64,000 nt of DNA, taken from assembly GCA_039024635.1 (NCBI GenBank), contig JBCCQA010000008.1, forward strand, positions 112,062-176,061, given 5' to 3'. A model generated the notes under the pieces. That model saw only the letters and a program-made list of their open reading frames with translations, did no database searches and had not been told where the DNA came from. This document shows, in pieces, positions 35,517-43,856 of this stretch (position 1 is its first letter; the number at the start of each line of letters is the position of its first letter). A program made the translations under genes and the position numbers. Origin of the DNA: Kuafuiihalomonas sp039024635 (GTDB lineage: Bacteria; Myxococcota; Kuafuiibacteriia; Kuafuiibacteriales; Kuafuiibacteriaceae).

Positions 35517-36893
35517 TCAGTCGACGTCCAAACCGAGGCTGCGACAGGCTCGGGCAGCTCGTCGGCGAAGGGCACGAGGCACCGCACGCCACATGGACTT
35601 GGCGCCGGACAGGTCTTTGAGTCCGCAGTAGGCCGCCGTCATGTAGACGTAGACGTCGTCCGGCGCACCACTTCCGAGCTCGGCTCGACCGATGGCCAGC
35701 GCCCTTCGGAACTGACCAGCTTCCACCGCAGCCTGGACCTTCTTGGCCTGCGGACTCGGGGCGTAGGTCCGGACCCGAGAGGGGCGCGGTTTGAGCGCCG
35801 GCTTGCTCAGCTCGTCTTCTGGGACCTGAGGCGCTGAAGGCCGGACCTCTTCGCCAATCCCGGCGTCTACCAGTGCTTCTTCCAGCTCCGCCAGAGGCTC
35901 GACCTTCTCGACTTCCGGCTCTGAAGCTCCGCCTACCGCCCGGAAGGCCAAAGCGCCGGCCAAACCAAGCACCGCCACCGTGCCGCCGATAAGCAGGGGG
36001 GCTCGACGGCTCATCGGGGTTGGGACCGTGGATTCGTCGGGAAGGGTGGGGGCTTCGCTGTCGAAAGCCTGAAGAAAAGCCGTCATGTCTGCGAAACGCT
36101 GCTCCCGCCGCTTCGAGAGAGCGCGATGGATGGCCTGGCCCAGCCGATGAGGAGTGCTGGGCTTCAGCGAATCCATCGGCTCAGGGTCGATGCTCGAAAC
36201 CTGATGGAGAACGGCGGGAATGGAGTCGCCGCCGAAGGCCGGTCGACCGGTCAGCATCTCGTAGGCGATGGCGGCCAAAGCGAACTGATCCGTAGCACCG
36301 TCTATCTTCGTATTCTCGCCTCGGGCCTGCTCAGGACTCATGTAGCGTGGGGTTCCAAGCAAAGCAGCGTCCTGAGTCACGACGGTCATCGAGCCTTGGA
36401 CCTTCGAGATGCCGAAATCCAGGACCTTGGCCAAGACCGAGCCGTCGTCTGTCCGGCACAGGAAGATGTTCTCGGGCTTGAGGTCTCGATGGACGATGCC
36501 TTCCTTGTGGACCCTACCCAGGGCCGATCCCACCTGGCGGACGATCGTCGCAGCCTCAGCTTCTGAGATGGGCCGTTCTCGCATGCGATCCCGGAGGCTC
36601 GTCCCCTCCAGAAATTCCATCACCAAGTACGCCCGGCCGTCCTCTAGGACGTTGAAGTCGAAGACCTGAATGATGTTCGGGTGACCGAGCTGACTGGTGA
36701 TCTCCGCCTCACGACGGAAACGCTGAAGCACCTCCTCCGACTCGTAGGCCGCGTCGTTGAGCACCTTGATGGCCAAAGGTCGGGGGAGGCGGGTGTGGGA
36801 TGCCTTCCACACGATGCCCATGCCTCCGCGGCCCAGCACCTCGACCAGCGTGTAGGTCCCGTGAAGGACGCTTCCCGGCTGCAGCTCCGGCAC
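35517..36893 (-). CDS. Membrane Ser/Thr protein kinase with C-terminal TPR-like region
   Basis: The kinase domain (residues 10-265) is complete: GRGGMG, the VAIK-type lysine (PLAIKVL), IVHRDLKPENIFL, DFGISK and MSPEQ. One membrane helix (about 300-320) follows, then an acidic periplasmic part and a helical C-terminus (AVEAGQFRRALAIGRAEL, like TPR). Hanks-type kinases sense extracytoplasmic cues through such tails. The GTG at 36893 is preferred because the longer open frame runs antisense into the divergent lipoprotein gene. Unlike the pseudokinase at 21454, the catalytic residues are all present. Confidence 0.88.
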   Translation of the reverse strand: MPELQPGSVLHGTYTLVEVLGRGGMGIVWKASHTRLPRPLAIKVLNDAAYESEEVLQRFRREAEITSQLGHPNIIQVFDFNVLEDGRAYLVMEFLEGTSLRDRMRERPISEAEAATIVRQVGSALGRVHKEGIVHRDLKPENIFLCRTDDGSVLAKVLDFGISKVQGSMTVVTQDAALLGTPRYMSPEQARGENTKIDGATDQFALAAIAYEMLTGRPAFGGDSIPAVLHQVSSIDPEPMDSLKPSTPHRLGQAIHRALSKRREQRFADMTAFLQAFDSEAPTLPDESTVPTPMSRRAPLLIGGTVAVLGLAGALAFRAVGGASEPEVEKVEPLAELEEALVDAGIGEEVRPSAPQVPEDELSKPALKPRPSRVRTYAPSPQAKKVQAAVEAGQFRRALAIGRAELGSGAPDDVYVYMTAAYCGLKDLSGAKSMWRAVPRALRRRAARACRSLGLDVD

Positions 36894-36959
36894 GCTGGGC
36901 AGGCTAGCACGGGGTGAGGGGGCTGCCCCAGGGTCCAGATCCGTGATGAGTTGGGCACC

Positions 36960-38507
36960 GTGAAGCGCTGCCTCCCAATCTGCCTCCTCTTGACGGCCTG
37001 CGCCGGGGCAAGCCGGCTTCCGGCACCCATCGCTCTGGACGAGGTCGTGTCCAGCCAACGCCTCCAAGGCCCGGAGGGCCTGAGTTTCGAGGTCAGCCAA
37101 ACCCAAGAGAAGGCCCTCGTTCAGGTGAGCGGAGTCGGCAACGAGTACGAGGGCGTCGTATTCGACTGCACCCTCTCCGGATCACGCTCGACGCGCTATT
37201 TTGAAACCCAGATCGACGGCCGAGCTTGGCGGGTCCTGATTCGAGATAAGGGCGGCTGGAAGACGTTCGTTCCGGGTGCCCGCGACGTCATTTTGGAAGA
37301 GATCGACGGCGAAGTGGACACCAAAGCCCTGTTGAAGGCCCACTTGCAGCAGCTGAAGTCCGGGCGTATCGCAGATATCGCTCGCTTCGACGAGGCTGGC
37401 GCTCAGGCCCGAGGACTGGAAGGCCTGAAGCGGGAGGTCGACGACGCGGCCGCTTCGTGCGGAGGCGGGATCACGACCGAAATCGACTGGGCTTCTCTGT
37501 CCCAGGAGGAGCTGATGGAGTACTCTATCGACGGTTATTGCGACTCAGGCATCGCCGCTCTGGAACGCGCCTGCAAGACGCCGGAGTTGAAGGCCACCCT
37601 GGGCGCCCAGATTCAGACCTATCGGTGCACGTTTGGCGAGGCTTCGGACCTGAGCATCGTCGACGGCGTCATGAGCTACACGGTCCACTTTGGTGCGAGC
37701 AATCTAGACGATTGGGCGCGAAAGGCCTTGGACGACCACCCTTTCGAGGGCGAGCGAACGGTTCTTCAGGCCCGTCATGAGCACGACTCGGCCGTCTGTC
37801 GCTTTCCGGACGGGGAAGGCGTGCTCGTCGTGGGAAGCCGACAGTCCGAACGCTTCGGCGGGATCGGCTTTGGCCGTACGAACGAAGAGGGAACAACCGT
37901 GCATAGACAGCCGCAACGCCGCTTCCTCCCCAACGGCTGGTTCTTCGAGCCACGCTTTCGAAACCCAAAGAACAACGATGGCTTCCGAGGCTACGATCTT
38001 CGGGTCTATTCTCACGTCGACCTCGAGGAAGGGGACGACGGTGCGATTCTAGCCTGCAGCCTAACTTGCGGAACGGAGCAGAAGGCGCTCCAGCTCATGA
38101 CGGCGGAAGAGAAGCGGAGCTTCTTCGCTTCGGCCAGCTTCGAGCCGTTGCCAAGTCCGCGGGAGGCCTATGCTCTGGCCCGGGATCGACGCGGTCGCTA
38201 TTACTACGTCGACCGAGGGGCCTCCGCCGAGACCGAGCGAGACTTCCGCCTGTACATCGGCCGTCCGGGCCGCCTCGTTCGTCAGAAGATGAAGGACATC
38301 GTCTCCGACTCGAAGGGTGAGATCTTCGAATCGAGGAATGGGAAGCTCAGGCTTCTGTTGGCGAAAGAGGAAGCCGAGTGGATCAGCGCCGGACGCCGTC
38401 GGAGACTCACCCGAGTCCCCGTGTCGGAAAACTATGAGCTCATCTATGGTCGACTCGGTGTGTACTTGGGGACGCCGCTCTATTCGCCGTGCGACGCATT
38501 CTATTGA
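36960..38507 (+). CDS. Large lipoprotein of unknown function
   Basis: The GTG at 36960 yields a lipobox (LLTAC) lipoprotein of 515 residues; a TTG at 36951 is also in frame. The mature protein has many charged and aromatic residues, eight or so Cys, and alternating strands and helices, without a recognisable domain. It is divergent from the Ser/Thr kinase by 66 bp, so a shared promoter region is likely. Whether the kinase acts on it is not testable from sequence. Confidence 0.75.
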   Translation: MKRCLPICLLLTACAGASRLPAPIALDEVVSSQRLQGPEGLSFEVSQTQEKALVQVSGVGNEYEGVVFDCTLSGSRSTRYFETQIDGRAWRVLIRDKGGWKTFVPGARDVILEEIDGEVDTKALLKAHLQQLKSGRIADIARFDEAGAQARGLEGLKREVDDAAASCGGGITTEIDWASLSQEELMEYSIDGYCDSGIAALERACKTPELKATLGAQIQTYRCTFGEASDLSIVDGVMSYTVHFGASNLDDWARKALDDHPFEGERTVLQARHEHDSAVCRFPDGEGVLVVGSRQSERFGGIGFGRTNEEGTTVHRQPQRRFLPNGWFFEPRFRNPKNNDGFRGYDLRVYSHVDLEEGDDGAILACSLTCGTEQKALQLMTAEEKRSFFASASFEPLPSPREAYALARDRRGRYYYVDRGASAETERDFRLYIGRPGRLVRQKMKDIVSDSKGEIFESRNGKLRLLLAKEEAEWISAGRRRRLTRVPVSENYELIYGRLGVYLGTPLYSPCDAFY

Positions 38508-38687
38508 AACGTCTTTGGTCGGACCTGATCGGTCTCAGCTTAGACTTGGGCTAGGTCACAGCCACCGGCGTTGGGTGCGAACTTCCTCCCGTCCGGAACC
38601 GGAGTTGGACGAGCGATGCAGGGTCCACCGAACAAAGCGTGGCCAGGGCCTTGCGCGCGGCTCCTCGATGGCGGCACGTTGAGCGAG

Positions 38688-39092
38688 ATGGGCGCTTCGG
38701 AAATGGCAACCGGCTGTCAGAGAATTCTGCTCGTCGACGATGAAGAAAACCTTCTGTCGGTCTACCGCCGAATGCTCGGTAAGACCTGTGAGCTGGTGAA
38801 CTGCTCAGCGGGTATCGAAGCAGCGGCTCGACTGGCCAAGGACAACAATTTCGACGCCATCGTGTGCGAAGTGTCCTTGAAGGACGGCGACGGCCTGTTT
38901 CTCTACGAATGGCTGCGACAGAGAAGGCCCCATCTCCTGCCACGATTCATCTTTCTGACTGCAGGTTTGTTCGACGTTCGCATACGACGGCTAGTGCGAA
39001 GCAGCGGCATCCCATGCCTCGAGAAGCCCTTCACCAAGGCGCAATTCAGGCAGCAAATCGTCGAGGTCAGCCGGGCTCGGCTGTCCGCCTAA
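38688..39092 (+). CDS. Response-regulator receiver with Glu at the phospho-acceptor position
   Basis: The 134-residue single-domain receiver has the acidic pair Asp17-Asp18 (LLVDDEEN), the conserved Thr91 (IFLTAG) and Lys113 (LEKPF). At the phosphorylation position, where a conserved Asp is expected (IVC-D), the codon is GAA, giving Glu61 (IVCEVSL). Glu at this site can mimic a phosphoryl group or abolish phosphorylation. No histidine kinase is adjacent. The start ATG at 38688 is preferred; 38703 is possible. The 3' end overlaps the convergent DUF3617-type gene by 4 bp. Confidence 0.85.
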   Translation: MGASEMATGCQRILLVDDEENLLSVYRRMLGKTCELVNCSAGIEAAARLAKDNNFDAIVCEVSLKDGDGLFLYEWLRQRRPHLLPRFIFLTAGLFDVRIRRLVRSSGIPCLEKPFTKAQFRQQIVEVSRARLSA

Positions 39093-39724
39093 GGACAGGC
39101 CGCCTTCATCATTTGAACGGCTTGGTTCATTTGGGCGGAGCACTGGGCCTTGGCTTCGCCCGTCAAGGAGCCGCAGGCCTTTAGGGGATCCATGGCCGCC
39201 ATCTGGGCCTTGATCTGTTTGCACTGCGCATCGCTCATCTCGACCCCTCGGACCGCCCCAGGACCGAAGGGCGACGTAGCCGCATTGCTGCACGCGCCCT
39301 GGTGCCGGTAGCGAAAATCCATCTTCATGCGCTGACCGTTTGCTTCGGCTTCCGCCCGTACCCGAAAGACCTTCGCCGACTCTCGCGTGATGGTGGCCAC
39401 CGTGTTCGGGCCCGAGCTGCACTTCGTGCTGACCTTGGCCTGCTTGTCGCCGTTCTCGAGGACCGTCTGCTTGCAGTCGGGCGCGGCGCCCGCTCCGGGC
39501 TGGAGGCCTTGGGTTCCGCTCAGGCCGCTGAGAGGATTCGTGCATAGGGTGATGCTTTTAGGGACCTGGTCCGTGGGCATGGCGTCGGCTTGGAAGCTGA
39601 TGATGTCCATCTTCCACGACGAGTCTCCCTTGGGGATTCCGGAGAGAATTTTCAAGTCAGGGGCTTCGGCTAGAGCAAGCTGAGGCGTCAGCACGAAGAG
39701 CGCGGCGAAGAGCGATGGTCGCAT
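39089..39724 (-). CDS. Secreted DUF3617-like protein
   Basis: The ATG at 39724 gives a signal peptide with a likely cut after LTPQLALA. The 211-residue mature protein has a Cys-rich beta-strand core (TLCTNPLSG, DCKQTVLENG, KVSTKCSSG) and a C-terminal helix with Cys (CKQIKAQMAAMD), which resembles DUF3617 secreted proteins. The role of DUF3617 is unknown; proteins of this type are exported and probably stabilised by disulfides. Upstream in-frame starts exist but would precede the signal peptide. It converges on the receiver gene. Confidence 0.75.
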   Translation of the reverse strand: MRPSLFAALFVLTPQLALAEAPDLKILSGIPKGDSSWKMDIISFQADAMPTDQVPKSITLCTNPLSGLSGTQGLQPGAGAAPDCKQTVLENGDKQAKVSTKCSSGPNTVATITRESAKVFRVRAEAEANGQRMKMDFRYRHQGACSNAATSPFGPGAVRGVEMSDAQCKQIKAQMAAMDPLKACGSLTGEAKAQCSAQMNQAVQMMKAACP

Positions 39725-39836
39725 GGGCGAAGGCTCCCCCATCGATGGCGGGATGCCAAGGGGCACCTAGGGTGTGGCCCAGGGCAGGGCGGGTCGGGCT
39801 TGCCCACTGAAGCCGGTCGCTTAGTCTCGGCCTAGG

Positions 39837-42359
39837 GTGACAAGGACCCACGCATTCTTCTTGCCACTGTTCCTCTTGGCCAGCTGTGTCGACCAAGGCC
39901 GCTCGCTGGCGCCGGCCTTGGAAGGCGCCGACCTCGGCACCGAAGACGCGGGGGACCAAGACGCAGGTCCCGATGACCTCGGGCCCAACGTATCGCGCTG
40001 CGGGGTCGGTCTCGAGCCCATCACCGTGTCGCCGGGCCCCAGCCCTAGCTACATAGACGTCTCGGACATCGGTCTCGACGGCCTGGTCCGGGGTGAATCG
40101 ATCGAAATCTCCTTCGGGCTCACTGCGACGGAGGCCGGGATGCATGGCGTCCAGGTCTCGTCGGCCTGCAACGGAGCCTGGTCTCTGGATGCTGCGAGCG
40201 CAGCACTTCAGCCGGGGGAGGTGGCGAATTGGATCCTTCGCTACGAGGCCCTGGCCGAGAGCCGCTGCGTTCTCGAAGTGATGACGCCCTCTGGACGGCG
40301 TGAGATCGTGGCCGAAGCCCGTGTAGGACCGCCCGTTCGCTGTGAGCTCGACGCGTCTATCTTCGAGATCCCACGCGAGCCTCGGAGTCGTCGCCGAATG
40401 AACTGCGAGAACGTATCGCCGGTTCCGGTCGACGTCGAGCTTGCGAGCTTCGAGCAGCGTCCTGGGATTCGCCTCGGACTTCCTTCCCAGCAGAAGGTCC
40501 GGCTGGAACCGGGCGAGGTTGCGAGCTACGAGCTCGAACTCTGCCCGGTCGACTACGGTCTCTTCTTGATCTCTCGTTCGCAGAACGGACCCGAGCCTTT
40601 TCTCTCGGGAGAGGTGGTCGGGCCTCGGCTAGAGGTCCCCAACCCCGCCATCATCGTGTACGAAGGGGGCCCCCAGCGGCCCACGACGAACCGCCTGCTT
40701 CTCCGAAACACCGGGTTCGAAGACGTCCAGATCCGAGGATTCGACACCGGCTTTGAGTCCCCGGTCGACTTTCCGGACGCAGATCCCTTCGTCATCGCGC
40801 CCGCCGGAGGACAGGCGTTCGTCACGTTGGCGGTCACGCCGCCTCCTTTCCGAGCCAATGTCGACCCGGTGATCGCCCTCGACTGGGGCGTGGCCTGGAA
40901 CGGTCCCAATTTCCTCGGTCGCCTGCTGGCCCGACCTGAGATTCAGCCCGTCAACGGTCCAAGCTGCCTAGTGGACCTTCGCGTCCCGGAGTCCCTGGAC
41001 TTGGGCCCCGTGTCCGCCGGAGAGCCGGCAAGCTTCAGCTTCTCGGTCGCCAACGACGGAGCACGGGCCTGTCCGCTTGGGCTCAACGCGCCCTTTCTCG
41101 GGATGATGGATTTGAAGCGGCTGCCGGTCCCGGCGGGCGAGGTGGCCTACTTCCGCGTCGATTTCGAGACCCAAGGGCTCGGAAGCTTGGAGCGCGGTTT
41201 CGTTCAGCTCTATGACCTCAGTCGAGTCGAGGTGCTTCGCTCGATCCCGAGCTCCGTTCTAACGAGTGAGCGCGGCGCCAGCTATGAGCTCTTCGAGCGC
41301 GTTCCCCAGCTTCCCGACTGCCTCGACGGGCCCCAGGGTCCTTCGTTCGAGGTTCGCCCCCGAGAGGGCTCTTGGAATGGCCTCAGCGGGCCGAGCCTGA
41401 CCGTGAATCGGGAGGGCTCGGGTTTTTGGGCCTCGCCTGAGGGCTGCGATCGACTCAATGGATTCGCGCGCATCCTTCTCCCCGACGGTCTCTCGACCGA
41501 GATCCCCTTGGGCTTCGGCCCGCGGCGCTCATGCGGCGAGCAGCCCTCGCCAAGCCGCGTACGAGAGCGCCTAGTCGCCGGTCCGGACCGAGCGGAAGAC
41601 ACCCTCGTGCTCATCGACGACTCGCCTTCAATGGCGCTCGGTTTCGCCGAGAGGGCGCGGGAGGGTCTGGAGGCCTTCGCGAGGCGAATGGTCGAGCGGC
41701 GGGCGCGAGGCCGGCTCTTCATCACGCCATTTACGCGACGCAGCGACGGGCTCGTGGAGGTCGACTACGTCGACGCCGCCGAGGCCGTGCGCCTTCCCGA
41801 AGCCTTCGACGGCTCCGCCATCGAGTCGCTCCCGGAGGAGCCGGAGAGTTCGGTCTCCGAACAGGAAGCACGGCTGATCATCATCAGCGACGAAGATGAA
41901 CGGATCCGGTCGGTCCAGCAGACGGTGGCGTTCATTGAAGAGGTCGTGGGCCCCTTCGGCGCACCACCGTTCTTGGTCTCAGGCGGGGTTCAGGGCTGCC
42001 GCCTAGAGGCGTCGGGTCGCAGGGCCGAAGCAAGCCCAAGCCCCGTCCTGACTCAGGCCGTCCGCGCGCTGAACGGGCGATCGACCTCGATTTGTGAGCC
42101 TGGTTGGCCCGAGGATTGGTCCGAGCCCTACGCGGCTCAGGCCGCACTTCGACCCGAGCGCTTCAGGCTTCAGGACGAGCCTGTTCGAAGCTCCCTGGTC
42201 CTGCTCCTCGATGGCGAAGCGCTCCCCGAGGTCGGTGCGGATGGTTCGAACCAGTGGTTCCTCGAAGGACAAGACATCCGCTTCCCGCCGGGTCGGGGGC
42301 CCCTTCGAAGCGCGGTGCTGGTGGCGGAGTACGAAGTGCAGTGCCGAAGCCGGCGTTGA
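39837..42359 (+). CDS. Lipoprotein with Ig-like domains and a vWA-type C-terminal domain
   Basis: The GTG at 39837 starts a signal peptide with a lipobox (LLASC). The 840-residue protein has repeated Ig-like or choice-of-anchor-D-type beta domains (for example SLDLGPVSAGEPASFSFSVA) over about residues 60-480. From about 585, a vWA-like domain carries a DxSxS metal-site motif (Asp594, Ser596, Ser598 in LIDDSPSM) and a later ISDEDE segment. vWA domains bind protein ligands via a metal ion. It is probably a surface adhesin-like lipoprotein; the ligand is unknown. Confidence 0.85.
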   Translation: MTRTHAFFLPLFLLASCVDQGRSLAPALEGADLGTEDAGDQDAGPDDLGPNVSRCGVGLEPITVSPGPSPSYIDVSDIGLDGLVRGESIEISFGLTATEAGMHGVQVSSACNGAWSLDAASAALQPGEVANWILRYEALAESRCVLEVMTPSGRREIVAEARVGPPVRCELDASIFEIPREPRSRRRMNCENVSPVPVDVELASFEQRPGIRLGLPSQQKVRLEPGEVASYELELCPVDYGLFLISRSQNGPEPFLSGEVVGPRLEVPNPAIIVYEGGPQRPTTNRLLLRNTGFEDVQIRGFDTGFESPVDFPDADPFVIAPAGGQAFVTLAVTPPPFRANVDPVIALDWGVAWNGPNFLGRLLARPEIQPVNGPSCLVDLRVPESLDLGPVSAGEPASFSFSVANDGARACPLGLNAPFLGMMDLKRLPVPAGEVAYFRVDFETQGLGSLERGFVQLYDLSRVEVLRSIPSSVLTSERGASYELFERVPQLPDCLDGPQGPSFEVRPREGSWNGLSGPSLTVNREGSGFWASPEGCDRLNGFARILLPDGLSTEIPLGFGPRRSCGEQPSPSRVRERLVAGPDRAEDTLVLIDDSPSMALGFAERAREGLEAFARRMVERRARGRLFITPFTRRSDGLVEVDYVDAAEAVRLPEAFDGSAIESLPEEPESSVSEQEARLIIISDEDERIRSVQQTVAFIEEVVGPFGAPPFLVSGGVQGCRLEASGRRAEASPSPVLTQAVRALNGRSTSICEPGWPEDWSEPYAAQAALRPERFRLQDEPVRSSLVLLLDGEALPEVGADGSNQWFLEGQDIRFPPGRGPLRSAVLVAEYEVQCRSRR

Positions 42360-42423
42360 TGCAGCCTGTGCCGGAGGCAACGACGTTGACGCCGGCGCGC
42401 CGGCTGATCCAAGGACGGGCCTC

Positions 42424-43170
42424 GTGAAGCACATCCGTACACTGGGCGTTCTGGTCTTCATGTTCGCCTTTGCGCCGAGCGCCGGGGCGGAGGTCGGCCC
42501 GGACGTCGTTCGGCTGAAGGACGGCGCCTTCGTGCGAGGAACAATCATGGAGCTCGACCCGGAAGGAACCGTCACCATCCAAGACGCGCGGGGTCAGCTG
42601 CGCAGCTTCGACATGAGCGAAGTCGAGTACGCGGGTCCAGCTCAGACACCCTCGGATGTGGACCGCGAGCCCGAAGAACCGGAACCCTAGGCGGCGGCGT
42701 TGGAGCTCCAGCTTTCGCCCGCCGAAGACCAAGATCTCAATTTCTTCCGCTTCGTGAATCGTTGGGACTACGAGGCCCTGTGCGTTGGGCCCTGCACAGT
42801 CTCGGTGGAGCCCGGTCCTCTCCGGCTCGGGGCTGGGATCAACGAGCGCTCGCCCATCGAAGGAGAGCTGCTTCAAGTCCAAGCGGACGCCCACGTCGAG
42901 GTGCGTTATCGAAATCGGCAACCGGCGCGTACCGCGGGCATCGTCACGGGCATCGTAGGGGGGCTGAGCTTCGTCACATTGTTCACCCTGAGCTTTGGCG
43001 ATGGATTCTCGACGAGAACCGACGTCCTAGGTTTCGAGCAGGAACTCGGCGTCGACGAAGGTCTCGCCACGGCTGCGATCGTAGTCGGCGTCGGCGCCGC
43101 TGTCGCCGCGCTTGCCCTGATCTTTCAGAAGGACCGGCTGGAGTACCGCTACGTTCGGCCTGACCGCTGA
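42424..43170 (+). pseudogene. Membrane protein gene split by an in-frame TAG
   Basis: A GTG at 42424 opens a signal peptide and a beta segment (VVRLKDGAFVRGTIMELDPE) typical of myxobacterial secreted proteins, and reaches TAG at 42688-42690 after EEPEP. The same frame continues without other stops (AAALELQLSPAEDQDLNFF) through a PEGA-like beta region and two membrane helices (about TAGIVTGIVGGLSFVTLF and LATAAIVVGVGAAVAALAL) to the stop at 43170. Related proteins are single polypeptides, so this looks like one gene with a nonsense codon. A TTG at 42700 could restart the second part. Confidence 0.7.
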
Positions 43171-43291
43171 AATCCTGCTTTTAAGTCGACACAGCGGTGA
43201 CACAGGCCTGGGCGTGGGTTGACTCACCCCTTACAGCCAGGAAGCGTGCGCCCGGGCGAAACGCCCCAAACCCTCTCAAGGAATCGTTTTC

Positions 43292-43777
43292 ATGAACACA
43301 AGACTCTTCATCTACTCTGCCCTCATCGCCAGCCTGCCTGCGGTGGCCCACGCCGATCCCTACGGGACGGCGGGCTGCGGCCTCGGCTCGCTCGCCTTCG
43401 GCGACAAGCCCGGCATCGTCCAGACCTTCGCGGCCACCACCAACGCCACCTTCGGTACCCAGACGTTCGGCATCACCTCCGGTACGTCGAACTGCCAAGA
43501 CGGGGGTGAGGTCGCCTCGGTGGACCAGGCCGCCTTCATGCAGGTGAACTACGGCGCCATCCAGAAGGAGAGCGCTGAGGGTCAGGGTGAGCACCTGGTG
43601 GCCATGGGCGTTCTCCTAGGCTGCTCCAACGACACCCAGGGCGCGCTGTTCCAAACCCTTCAGTCGAACCACGAGCAGATCTTCTCGCCGGGTTCGAACC
43701 ACATGACTGCGTTGTCCAACATCAAGAGCGCCGTCAAGGCTCAGCCCAGCCTGGCCGAGTCCTGCACCCGCATCTGA
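43292..43777 (+). CDS. Secreted DUF3015 protein
   Basis: The 161-residue protein has a signal peptide (cut after PAVAHA) and the family core GCGLGSLAFGDKPG and TTNATFGTQTFGITSGTSNC, which matches DUF3015 closely. DUF3015 proteins are small periplasmic or outer-membrane proteins of unknown role. AAGGAA lies 8 nt upstream of the ATG. A strong terminator follows at 43806, so it is probably monocistronic. Confidence 0.92.
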   Translation: MNTRLFIYSALIASLPAVAHADPYGTAGCGLGSLAFGDKPGIVQTFAATTNATFGTQTFGITSGTSNCQDGGEVASVDQAAFMQVNYGAIQKESAEGQGEHLVAMGVLLGCSNDTQGALFQTLQSNHEQIFSPGSNHMTALSNIKSAVKAQPSLAESCTRI

Positions 43778-43805
43778 CGTTCGGCGTCACGCGATTTGCT
43801 CTTGG

Positions 43806-43839
43806 CCGAGCCCGGGACACGCTTCCGGGCTCGGCTTTT
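43806..43839 (+). terminator. Rho-independent terminator after the DUF3015 gene
   Basis: A perfect 10-bp stem (ccgagcccgg, 43806-43815, with ccgggctcgg, 43825-43834) and a 9-nt loop precede CTTTT, 29 bp after the DUF3015 stop codon. It is one of the clearest terminators in the window. It separates the DUF3015 gene from the DUF4105 gene. Confidence 0.85.
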
Positions 43840-43856
43840 CATTTGAGGTCCACTCG

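Noticed and set aside
36894..37106. Longer N-terminus for the Ser/Thr kinase at 35517
   Set aside because: It would overlap the start of the divergent lipoprotein gene and adds no kinase sequence. The GTG at 36893 gives the normal length.
42688..42690. Pyrrolysine or programmed readthrough at the TAG
   Set aside because: No pyl genes, no known readthrough context and no downstream element are seen. A nonsense mutation or base-calling error is simpler.
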